From assembly GCA_022705125.1 (NCBI GenBank), contig JAKJFB010000101.1, positions 1 through 8,762 of the forward strand: DNA of 8,762 bases. Reading direction: 5' to 3'. Numbering within the stretch: the first letter of the stretch is position 1; the number at the start of each line of letters is the position of its first letter. Source of the DNA: Pseudomonadota bacterium (lineage in GTDB: Bacteria > Pseudomonadota > Gammaproteobacteria > Pseudomonadales > UBA5518). Positions 1 to 5,587 of the stretch are shown here, in pieces. The position numbers and the translations under genes are program-made. Under the pieces are notes generated by a model that saw nothing but the letters and a program-made list of their open reading frames with translations, did not search any database and was not told the origin of the DNA.

Positions 1-1
1 G

Positions 2-382
2 CTGCAGCTGATGATCAACGAGGCGGCGTGGCGCACGCTGACGCCCGAGCTGCAGTCCATCGTGAAGGCAGCCTGCGCGCAGGCCTACACCGACATGCTC
101 GCCGAGTTCAACGCGCGCTCGGGTCCGGCGCTGCGCACCCTTGTCCAGAAGCATGGCGTGATCGTGCGCGCGCTGCCCGAGGAGGTGCTGCTCGCCTGCG
201 GCGAGAAGTCCAACGAGGTGCTGAACGAAATCTACGCGGCAGACCGTTCCCCGAACCGCATCGTGCAGCGCATCATCGAGGACTTCCTGGCCTTCCGCGA
301 ACAGGTGATGCCGTGGACGCGCATCGGCGAGCAGGCCTTCCTGAACGCGCGCCGGCTGCCCTTCGAGTTCCGTCTTCGCTGA
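2..382 (+). CDS. dctP: TRAP transporter periplasmic substrate-binding protein, DctP type (C-terminal part, 5' truncated)
   Basis: The reading frame is open from the first full codon of the window, so the gene begins upstream. The 126 visible residues form the helical C-terminal lobe of a TRAP extracytoplasmic solute receptor. They include a segment like ...NEAAWRTLTPELQ, then an amphipathic stretch with Y/D/M and N residues, then ALRTLVQKHGV, and a last helix with FLAFREQVMPW before the stop. This pattern resembles the mannitol/chloroaromatic (FcbT1-like) DctP group. In that family the protein binds an organic acid in the periplasm and delivers it to DctQM. The signal peptide and the carboxylate-binding arginine region lie outside the window. 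The permease genes are next door but on the opposite strand and convergent, which is unusual for a TRAP operon. The methionine at position 11 is internal, not the start. Family call is fairly sure; the substrate is unknown. Confidence 0.8.
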   Translation: MQLMINEAAWRTLTPELQSIVKAACAQAYTDMLAEFNARSGPALRTLVQKHGVIVRALPEEVLLACGEKSNEVLNEIYAADRSPNRIVQRIIEDFLAFREQVMPWTRIGEQAFLNARRLPFEFRLR

Positions 383-384
383 TA

Positions 385-437
385 AACCGTGCACGAACCG
401 CCCGCCTGCGGCGACCCCGGGCAGTTCGTGCACGGTT
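385..437. terminator. Strong hairpin between convergent genes, candidate bidirectional terminator
   Basis: The 14-base arms 385-398 (AACCGTGCACGAAC) and 424-437 are perfect reverse complements. After one mismatch (399/423) the stem continues with 400-404 pairing to 418-422, leaving a loop at 405-417. It begins 3 nt after the dctP stop and ends 14 nt from the dctM stop, exactly where two converging transcripts need to end. There is no good T-tract on the plus side and only TTTA on the minus side. It may therefore be a non-canonical intrinsic terminator, an mRNA 3'-end stabiliser or a protein-binding dyad. Confidence 0.6.
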
Positions 438-450
438 CCCCGGGTGGCAG

Positions 451-2004
451 CTACGGTGGCGACAGCAGGTCGCGAAAGTCGTCCATCCACGGTGGGTTGC
501 GGCCCGAGGAGGGCGGTTCCAGCAGGTCGCTGAAGTCGTCGGCCACCGGCGAGCCGGCGGGCGCCTGCGGCAGGCCGCTCGACGCGGGCGCGAGCAGCGC
601 TGCGGGCTCGGGGCTCGCGAACAGGCGTGCGGGCAACTCGGTGGCCAGCCCCGGCAGTACCCACAGCAGCGCCAGTCCCAGCAGCTGCAACCCGACGAAG
701 GGCAGTGCCCCGCGGTAGATGTCGAGCGTGGCGACGAATTTTGCCGCCACGCCGCGCAGGTAGAACAGCGCGAAGCCGAAGGGTGGCGTCAGGAAGCTGG
801 TCTGCAGGTTCATCCCGATCATCACGCCGAGCCAGATCGGGTCCACGCCCAGCTTGATCAGCGCCGGCGCCGCGATCGGCACCACGATGAAGATGATCTC
901 GAAGGTGTCGAGGAAGAAACCCAGCAGGAAGATCACCAGCATGGTGGCGAGCACGGCCGTGGTGGCGCCGCCGGGCAGCGCCGCCAGCGCCTCGTGCACC
1001 AGGTTCTCGCCGCCGAGGCCGCGGAACACCAGGCTGAACACGCTGGCGCCGAGCAGGATCACGAAGACCATCGAGTTGATCGTGAGCGTGCTGCGCATGA
1101 CCTCGCGCAGCATCGCCAGGTTCAGCTGGCGTTTCGCGGCCGCCAGCAGCATCGCGCCAACGGCGCCCACCGAGGCCGACTCGGTGGGCGTGGCGATGCC
1201 CGCGAGTATCGAGCCCAGCACGGCGAGGATCAGCGCGAGCGGCGGCGCCAGCGCACCGAGCACGCGACGGCCCAGTCCGCGACGATGCTCCGTGCTCATG
1301 GCGAGCGGCGGGCAGGATGCGGGCGCCGTGACGGCCTTGAACACGATCCACGCGAGGTACAGGGCCACCAGCAGCAGGCCGGGCAGCATCGCGCCGGCGA
1401 AGAGCTGTCCCACCGAGATCGGTTCCGGCGCCATGTTGCCGAGCGCGAGCTGCGCCTGCTGGTTCGCGCCCTGCAGGATGTCGCCGATGAAGATCAGCAC
1501 GGTCGAGGGCGGGATGATCTGCCCCAGCGTGCCGGCGGCGCAGATCGTGCCCGAGGCGAGCTTGGGGTCGTAGCCCGCGCGCATCATCGCCGGCAGCGAG
1601 AGCAGCCCCATCGTGACCACCGTGGCGCCCACGATGCCGGTGGAGGCGGCGAGCAGGGCGCCGACGATCACCACCGAATAGCCGAGCCCGCCGCGCAGGC
1701 TCCCGAACAGCTCGCCCATCGTGGTGAGCAGGGCCTCGGCGATCTTCGAGCGTTCGAGCATCACGCCCATGAACACGAACAGCGGCACGGCCACCAGCGT
1801 CTCGTTGGTCATGGTGCCGAAGTAGCGGCCGGCGAGTGCCGAGAGCAGCGCCAGGTCGAAGACCTCGAAAGCCAGTCCCAGCGTCGCGAACATCAACCCG
1901 ACGCCGGCCAGCGTGAAGGCCACCGGGTAGCCGGCCATCACCGCCGCGATCGTGGCGAGGAACATCGCGACCGACAGCAGTTCGCCGACCAGGACGGTGC
2001 TCAT
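451..2004 (-). CDS. dctM: TRAP transporter large permease subunit, DctM type (FcbT3-like)
   Basis: 517 residues with about a dozen hydrophobic segments between residues 5 and 450. This is the membrane subunit that moves the solute with a sodium gradient together with DctQ. Family landmarks are visible: STGIVGATVVTMGLLSLP (121-138), CAAGTLGQIIPPS (155-167), the ATPTESASVGAVGA segment (271-284) and MNLQTSFLTPPFGFALFYLRG (398-418). The last two suggest the mannitol/chloroaromatic subgroup. The ATG at 2004 lies 24 nt after the dctQ stop, with a weak AGGG-type ribosome site just upstream. The order dctQ then dctM is typical, but the dctP gene is convergent rather than upstream. From about residue 455 the protein carries a non-membrane tail rich in Pro, Ala and Ser. 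It ends in two copies of a DDF-DLL-PP motif (489-498 and 508-517), which I do not know from typical DctM proteins. Transported substrate is unknown. Confidence 0.93.
   Translation of the reverse strand: MSTVLVGELLSVAMFLATIAAVMAGYPVAFTLAGVGLMFATLGLAFEVFDLALLSALAGRYFGTMTNETLVAVPLFVFMGVMLERSKIAEALLTTMGELFGSLRGGLGYSVVIVGALLAASTGIVGATVVTMGLLSLPAMMRAGYDPKLASGTICAAGTLGQIIPPSTVLIFIGDILQGANQQAQLALGNMAPEPISVGQLFAGAMLPGLLLVALYLAWIVFKAVTAPASCPPLAMSTEHRRGLGRRVLGALAPPLALILAVLGSILAGIATPTESASVGAVGAMLLAAAKRQLNLAMLREVMRSTLTINSMVFVILLGASVFSLVFRGLGGENLVHEALAALPGGATTAVLATMLVIFLLGFFLDTFEIIFIVVPIAAPALIKLGVDPIWLGVMIGMNLQTSFLTPPFGFALFYLRGVAAKFVATLDIYRGALPFVGLQLLGLALLWVLPGLATELPARLFASPEPAALLAPASSGLPQAPAGSPVADDFSDLLEPPSSGRNPPWMDDFRDLLSPP
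464..540 (-). repeat. In-frame direct repeat encoding the doubled DDF.DLL.PP tail of DctM
   Basis: Bases 464-483 and 521-540 are nearly identical over 20 nt (AGCAGGTCGC then GAAAGTCGTC or TGAAGTCGTC, one base different). Their spacing is 57 nt, exactly 19 codons. On the minus strand they encode DDFSDLLEPP and DDFRDLLSPP at the very C-terminus of DctM. The whole-codon spacing suggests an internal tandem duplication kept in frame. Confidence 0.8.
1164..1190. repeat. Inverted repeat inside dctM
   Basis: Arms 1164-1174 (CGCCCACCGAG) and 1180-1190 are perfect 11-base complements with a 5-nt loop. They fall on the codons of the conserved PTESASVG segment, so the symmetry may simply reflect codon choice for Pro-Thr-Glu and Ser-Val-Gly. 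Confidence 0.6.
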
Positions 2005-2028
2005 TGATTGCCCTGCCGTACGCGTGGC

Positions 2029-2592
2029 TCAGATGCGCTCATCGGTGACGGGCTCCTCGTCGTGCTCGTGGAGCGGGCGCCCGGCCAGGAACAGGCCGCG
2101 CCGCGCGATCAGCGCCAGCCCCTGGGCGAAGACCAGTGCGCAGAACACCCACAGCAGCGATTTCAGCAGGAACACGCCGGGCATGCCGTTGGCGGTGCCG
2201 GAAGCCTCGCGGATGCTCCAGGACGAGAGCACGAAGTGCGTGGAGGTCAACATCAGCACGCCAAGCCAGGGGAAGAGCAGGAACAGGGTGCCGAGGATGT
2301 CGATCCACGCGCGGCGGCGCGCGTCGAGGCGCCCGTAGAGCACGTCGACGTTGACGTGCCCGCCGTGCAGGAATGTGTAGCCCGCGCCGGCCATGAACAC
2401 GACCGCGTGCTGCCACACGTAGAGCTCCTGCATCCACGGGTAGCCGAGGCCGAAGGCGTAGCGCAGCAGCACCACCGCGAAGCAGGTGAGCACGCAGCCG
2501 AGCGTCAGCCACGCGGCCGCGCGACCGATCCGGTCGTTCAGCGCGTCGACGGCCCTGACGAAGAGCGCTATCGCATCCACCCGCATTTCCAC
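2029..2592 (-). CDS. dctQ: TRAP transporter small permease subunit, DctQ type (FcbT2-like)
   Basis: 187 residues with four hydrophobic segments at about 25-45, 56-76, 96-117 and 140-163, the usual DctQ topology and length. Typical family features are a Trp-x-x-Glu pair near residues 53-56 (PWMQELYVWQH), GGHVNVDVLYGRLDARRRAWID (77-98), and SWSIREASGTANGMPG followed by a lysine (K144) before the last membrane segment. The protein is the small membrane partner of DctM, next in the same operon with 24 nt between them. The frame opens with GTG at 2592; an ATG two codons later (2586) is an equal alternative, and neither has a clear ribosome site. It follows the SDR gene at 2706 by 113 nt and is probably co-transcribed with the upstream catabolic genes, suggesting that the imported compound feeds those enzymes. 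Confidence 0.92.
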   Translation of the reverse strand: MEMRVDAIALFVRAVDALNDRIGRAAAWLTLGCVLTCFAVVLLRYAFGLGYPWMQELYVWQHAVVFMAGAGYTFLHGGHVNVDVLYGRLDARRRAWIDILGTLFLLFPWLGVLMLTSTHFVLSSWSIREASGTANGMPGVFLLKSLLWVFCALVFAQGLALIARRGLFLAGRPLHEHDEEPVTDERI

Positions 2593-2705
2593 CCCGTTGT
2601 GCAGGCGCGGATGGTACGAAGATTCGGGTCTGCTGGCGATAGCCCGGCGCGCGGTGGAACCTGCGCGGATCAGGCCGCCTGCGCCTCTCCCGGTTCCTGC
2701 CCTGC
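2593..2705 (-). other. Gap between SDR and dctQ, with an in-frame tail-like reading after the SDR stop
   Basis: This 113-nt gap has no convincing promoter or gene. Directly after the SDR stop (2706-2708), the same frame reads AGQEPGEAQAA and then a second TGA at 2670-2672. The oxygenase encoded at 4435-5493 ends in EPDEAQAA and a stop. The two 27-nt stretches (2670-2696 and 4435-4461) differ at five positions, four of them in third codon bases. This may be an eroded C-terminal tail, a small duplication or chance. Confidence 0.4.
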
Positions 2706-3500
2706 TCAGCCGCCGGTACAGCAGTAGCGCGCGTGCAATGCGACGGCGTCCTGGTAGGTGCCTGAGAGCGTCGCAGCCTCGGGTGCGGTGGCCAGCCAGG
2801 CGATCACGCGCGCGGGCATCTCCACCGGGCTTGCACCCGCGACGGAGCCGACGAATTCCGCGAGCGCTTCGGTTTGCACCACGCCGGGATTCAGGGTGAA
2901 GGCGGTCACGCCTGCGTGCGCGAGCTCCGTGTGCAGCGCGGGCGCCAGCTTGTGGAGCGCGGCCTTGCTGGCCGCGTAGACGAAGGAGGTGCCGGCCTGG
3001 CCCGCCGGGTGCGGTTGTGCGTCATCGAAGCGACCGCCCGCGGACCCTACGTTGATCACCGTGACGGGGTGCCGGTCGAGCGCCGCAGCGATGACGCGCT
3101 GCGTGAGACAGGTGGTGTTCACCACCTGTCCGAGGAACACGCGCTCCAGCATGTCGGGATCGCTGTCCATCACGGTGCGCTGCAGCTTTTCGCCCTGGTA
3201 GATCGCGTTGTTCACGAGCACGTCGATGTGGCCCCACTGTGCGATCACGGTGTCGACCACGCGCTCGATGCTGGCGCGATCGAGCAGGTCCATCGGCAGC
3301 GCCAGCGCTTCTCCTCCCGCGCTCGTGATTGCATCGACGGTGGACGACAGGCCGGCTGCGGGCCGCGCTCCAGCGACGGGCAAGCCCGGATTGCTGCTCG
3401 TAACCGCAACGCGGAAACCGGCTGCGGCGAGCGCCAGCGCCGCCGCCTTGCCGATGCCTCTCCTGGCGCCGGTCACCACCGCGACGCGCTTGTCGCTCAT
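2706..3500 (-). CDS. Short-chain dehydrogenase/reductase, classical type, probably NADP(H)-dependent
   Basis: 264 residues with a Rossmann fold. Visible motifs are TGARRGIG (10-17) for cofactor binding, D71 after the third strand, NNA (97-99), N128, S153 in INVGSAGG, and Y175/K179 in YAASK, so the N-S-Y-K catalytic set is complete. NPGVVQT follows at 204-210. Two arginines in the glycine motif and no acidic residue after the second strand (VAVTSSN) point to NADP(H) in classical SDRs. Two insertions stand out: a Pro/Gly/Ala-rich loop at about 36-55, and 22 residues between the catalytic Ser and Tyr where 13 is common, both able to shape the substrate pocket. The start at 3500 is 5 nt after the stop of the upstream SDR and has little ribosome site of its own, so translation is probably coupled. 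It would oxidise or reduce an alcohol/ketone; the substrate is not readable. Confidence 0.9.
   Translation of the reverse strand: MSDKRVAVVTGARRGIGKAAALALAAAGFRVAVTSSNPGLPVAGARPAAGLSSTVDAITSAGGEALALPMDLLDRASIERVVDTVIAQWGHIDVLVNNAIYQGEKLQRTVMDSDPDMLERVFLGQVVNTTCLTQRVIAAALDRHPVTVINVGSAGGRFDDAQPHPAGQAGTSFVYAASKAALHKLAPALHTELAHAGVTAFTLNPGVVQTEALAEFVGSVAGASPVEMPARVIAWLATAPEAATLSGTYQDAVALHARYCCTGG
3107..3130. repeat. 24-bp near-perfect palindrome inside the SDR gene
   Basis: Arms 3107-3117 (GACAGGTGGTG) and 3120-3130 (CACCACCTGTC) are perfect 11-base complements around a central TT. The segment encodes GQVVNTTCL around N128 of the SDR. Its symmetry and size look like a dimeric regulator site or a very tight RNA hairpin, but it lies far from any start codon. 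Confidence 0.75.
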
Positions 3501-3505
3501 CGCAT

Positions 3506-4300
3506 TCAATCCGGCAGTTCGGGCGCCCATGCCACCCCGTTGATGTGGCCGCCACCATCGACGTACAGCGTGTTGCCGGTCAGGTAGCAGGCGTCGTCGC
3601 TGGCCAGGAACAAGGCCACGCCGGCGATGTCGCGGTCCGGGTCGCCCATCCGGCGCATCGGGTTCGCCGCGGCGATGGCATCGGCCATTTCCGGCTGCAT
3701 GGCCCTGAACTGCTTGTAGGACGAGGTGGCTGCGCCGGGGCAGATCACGTTGGCGCAGATGCCGTACTGCGCCCATTCGCGCGCGGCACTGCGCGTCAGC
3801 GTGCGCAGGGCCTCCTTGCCGATGTTGTATTCCGCCGTACCCATGTGGGCGTTCACGCCGTTCAGCGAGCAGATATTGATGATTCGCCCCCATTGCTTGC
3901 GGCGCATGTGCGGGAACGCCGCCATCATCGACCACTTGCCGGCCCAGAAATTGATCGCCAGTCCCTGGTCGAACACCTCGTCGGACTTGTTCTCGATCCT
4001 CGCCAGGCCAGGGCCCCGGTAGGCGTTGTTGACGAGGATGTCGATTCCGCCGAAGTGCTCGACGCAAGCCGCAATTGCTGCCTCGACCTCGTCCTTGCGC
4101 GTGACGTCGCAATGCCGGAACAGCGCGTTCCCGCCCGCGTCCCGGATCGCCGCGGCCGCCGCCTCGCCCTTCGCGTCGTCGAATTCGGCGATCAGCACGC
4201 CCGCGCCCTCGGCCGCGAATCGCCGCGCCATCGCCAGCCCGATGCCGTCGCCCGCGCCGGTGACCAGCGCGGCACGCCCGGCAATTCTTCTTTCGCTCAT
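3506..4300 (-). CDS. Short-chain dehydrogenase/reductase, classical type, probably NAD(H)-dependent
   Basis: 264 residues, a textbook classical SDR: TGAGDGIG (14-21), CDVT with D65, NNA (91-93), N117, S145 in NICSLNG, Y158/K162 in YNIGK, CPG (187-189), and a late TGNTLYVDGGG (241-251). The acidic residue after the second strand (IAEFD, E39) favours NAD(H). The catalytic set is complete, with the usual 13-residue Ser to Tyr spacing. It likely oxidises a secondary alcohol on a ring or acyl-CoA intermediate. The ATG at 4300 has a strong AAGGAG eight bases upstream (4309-4314), which supports this start. It shares only general family features with the SDR encoded immediately downstream, so the two look like partners rather than a recent duplication. 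It is second after the oxygenase gene, separated from it by a 134-nt gap holding two dyads. Confidence 0.93.
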   Translation of the reverse strand: MSERRIAGRAALVTGAGDGIGLAMARRFAAEGAGVLIAEFDDAKGEAAAAAIRDAGGNALFRHCDVTRKDEVEAAIAACVEHFGGIDILVNNAYRGPGLARIENKSDEVFDQGLAINFWAGKWSMMAAFPHMRRKQWGRIINICSLNGVNAHMGTAEYNIGKEALRTLTRSAAREWAQYGICANVICPGAATSSYKQFRAMQPEMADAIAAANPMRRMGDPDRDIAGVALFLASDDACYLTGNTLYVDGGGHINGVAWAPELPD

Positions 4301-4308
4301 TCCCGCGA

Positions 4309-4314
4309 CTCCTT
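4309..4314 (-). promoter_or_regulatory. Ribosome binding site of the NAD-type SDR
   Basis: The minus strand reads AAGGAG, eight bases before the ATG at 4300. It is one of the strongest ribosome sites in the window and fixes this start. Confidence 0.8.
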
Positions 4315-4370
4315 CATTCAGTTGTTCAGCGCAGCGTGCATTCCGTACGAACGGGCACGCGCGTCGAGAC

Positions 4371-4421
4371 GCCTGCCGGACTGTTCGCGGCAGGCCTCAT
4401 CGCGGGTATCCGGATCCGGAT
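4371..4421. repeat. Two dyads in the gap between oxygenase and SDR genes
   Basis: The gap 4301-4434 has no gene. GCCTGCCG (4371-4378) pairs perfectly with 4388-4395 across a 9-nt loop, and ATCCGGATCCGGAT (4408-4421) is a perfect 14-bp palindrome. Neither is followed by a T-tract. They could form an RNA structure that trims or partly terminates the transcript after the oxygenase gene, or be a regulator site for a second promoter. A weaker 12-bp dyad (4343-4354, CCGTACGAACGG) lies nearer the SDR start. Confidence 0.5.
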
Positions 4422-4434
4422 CAGGTCGTTTGCG

Positions 4435-5493
4435 TCAGGCGGCCTGCGCTTCGTCCGGCTCCGGCGGGAAATGCAGCGGCAGGCCCACGTCGTAGACGCG
4501 CGTCAGCAGCCCGATGAAGGCCTTGTCCGTCATCGGGTCGGTGGGCATCTCGAACTGCTCGCCGCGCGCGCGCAGGTCACTGATCAGGATGTCGAAGGCC
4601 ATCTCGTGCGTGAGGTCGTCGGTGTGGTCGCGCGTGACCTTCAGTTCCTCGAGGTCCATGTAGACGTTGGCGCCCCAGTGCACCAGGAAGCGGAACTCCT
4701 GTTCCGGGATCTGCTGGATCACCGTGCCGTCGGTGCTGATGCGCCAGCCACCCGCTACCTCCGGGTCTGCCTCCATCACGGAGTTCAGCGCGAGGCCCGC
4801 GGGCTTGCGCATCGCGGCCGGGCCGTTGGTCTGCGCGGTGTGGAACATCATCTCGTTCTCGACCACCGCGGCGCGGCCCCACATCGGGGCCTCGAGCACG
4901 CGCGGTTGCGTGTGCGGGCCGTCCGGCCAGTACACGAAGCCGCCGCCCACGCTGCCGCGGTAGTACCAGGTCACGACCTGGGCCTTGCGCGCCTGCCAGC
5001 GCTTGAACAGGCCCGATTTGGCCATCGTGTTCATCAGCCAGATCGGCGTGTTGTCGAGGCCCATGCCACGAAAGCGCGTGGCATCGACGTGCGGCGCACC
5101 GGCGCCGGAGCAGGGCCCCTGGATGTTGAACAGCATGCCCTCGGGTTCGGCGTATTCAGCCTTCCAGTAGTCGCGCACCAGCGCGAGGAATTTCGTGTTG
5201 TAGAAGCAGTCCTCGATCTCGGGCCGGATGCACACGCCACCGTAGCTGAAGTAGCCGCGGAACACCGGGCTGAGGAACATGTCCAGCGTCGGCGTCACGC
5301 CCTCGGGCACCATGCCCGCCGTGGTGGCGATCAGTTCCTCGGCGGACTTGAAGTGCTGCGAGAGGATCAGCGTCCACGGGCCGTGGCGGCGCACCACGTC
5401 CAGCAGGCGGCGGTGCTGGTCCTCGGTGTAGGCGTTCTCGACGATGCGCGGTTCGGCGACCGGGCGGAAAATCCTGGCGCGTTCGATGTCCAT
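4435..5493 (-). CDS. Putative Fe(II)/2-oxoglutarate-dependent oxygenase (phytanoyl-CoA-dioxygenase-like)
   Basis: 352 residues, soluble, with no signal peptide. The best functional clue is H135-x-D137 in PHVDATRFRG with H218 in MMFHTAQTNGP, plus R229 eleven residues later. This spacing matches the 2-His-1-carboxylate iron site and the 2-oxoglutarate arginine of the cupin-fold hydroxylases. A Gly-rich strand GGGFVYWPDGP (183-193) and GRAAVVENEMM before the distal His also fit that fold. If correct, it hydroxylates a substrate using O2 and 2-oxoglutarate. It is longer than typical PhyH proteins (about 260-300), with roughly 130 residues before the iron motif and 120 after the arginine. I chose the ATG at 5493 because AGGA sits seven to eight bases upstream; the ATG at 5529 adds 12 residues but has no ribosome site and overlaps the promoter region. 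I do not recognise a characterised homologue, and a non-catalytic or other metal role is possible. Confidence 0.6.
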   Translation of the reverse strand: MDIERARIFRPVAEPRIVENAYTEDQHRRLLDVVRRHGPWTLILSQHFKSAEELIATTAGMVPEGVTPTLDMFLSPVFRGYFSYGGVCIRPEIEDCFYNTKFLALVRDYWKAEYAEPEGMLFNIQGPCSGAGAPHVDATRFRGMGLDNTPIWLMNTMAKSGLFKRWQARKAQVVTWYYRGSVGGGFVYWPDGPHTQPRVLEAPMWGRAAVVENEMMFHTAQTNGPAAMRKPAGLALNSVMEADPEVAGGWRISTDGTVIQQIPEQEFRFLVHWGANVYMDLEELKVTRDHTDDLTHEMAFDILISDLRARGEQFEMPTDPMTDKAFIGLLTRVYDVGLPLHFPPEPDEAQAA

Positions 5494-5511
5494 GGGGCGA
5501 TCCTGTGGTGT

Positions 5512-5587
5512 TGTGCCGGTTTGACACATATATTACGCATAAGTTAATGGTCCGGTGTCAAGCCCGGATCGGGCTGTGCCGGTTTGA
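5512..5587. repeat. 13-bp direct repeat bracketing the promoter region, plus a 7-bp inverted repeat
   Basis: TGTGCCGGTTTGA occurs at 5512-5524 and again, identically, at 5575-5587, 63 bp apart. Between and overlapping them TTGACAC (5521-5527) is the perfect complement of GTGTCAA (5555-5561). One copy lies in the oxygenase leader and the other in the 3' end of tetR, encoding LKPAQ. This could be a pair of regulator sites on the same DNA face or a trace of a small duplication. Confidence 0.7.
5530..5561 (-). promoter_or_regulatory. Candidate promoter for the oxygenase-SDR-TRAP unit
   Basis: An AT-rich island (about 5521-5550) stands out in GC-rich DNA. On the minus strand a perfect TTGACA (5556-5561) lies inside the last codons of tetR. 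Downstream is TAATAT (5530-5535, 20-nt spacing) or CGTAAT (5532-5537, 18-nt spacing). Neither spacing is ideal, so the promoter may need an activator or be weak. The imperfect dyad TTACGCATAA (5533-5542) overlaps the proposed -10 and could be an operator. Confidence 0.45.

Noticed and set aside
1164..1190. 11-bp-arm hairpin in dctM as a regulatory element
   Set aside because: It falls on the conserved PTES...SVG codons, where GC-rich codon choice alone gives this symmetry.
28..2007. A 659-codon open frame on the plus strand opposite dctM
   Set aside because: Its protein is extremely rich in Arg, His, Gln and Ala with no family motif. It is the antisense shadow of dctM in high-GC DNA.
2706..4112. 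A 468-codon minus-strand frame that would fuse extra sequence to the NADP-type SDR
   Set aside because: The added N-terminal part is the out-of-frame shadow of the upstream SDR. The Rossmann motif starts at the ATG at 3500.
5063..5084. 8-bp stem (ATGCCACG) with a 6-nt loop near the oxygenase iron motif
   Set aside because: It is short, intragenic and has no link to a start or stop; probably chance.
4336..5547. A 403-codon plus-strand frame opposite the oxygenase gene
   Set aside because: Composition is dominated by Arg, His, Val and Ala without motifs, and the minus-strand frame has a ribosome site and coherent motifs.
5561..5575. AGCCCG-GAT-CGGGCT hairpin near the tetR 3' end as a terminator
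   Set aside because: The stem is only 6 bp, lies within the coding end of tetR and has no T-tract. It may overlap the promoter region instead.
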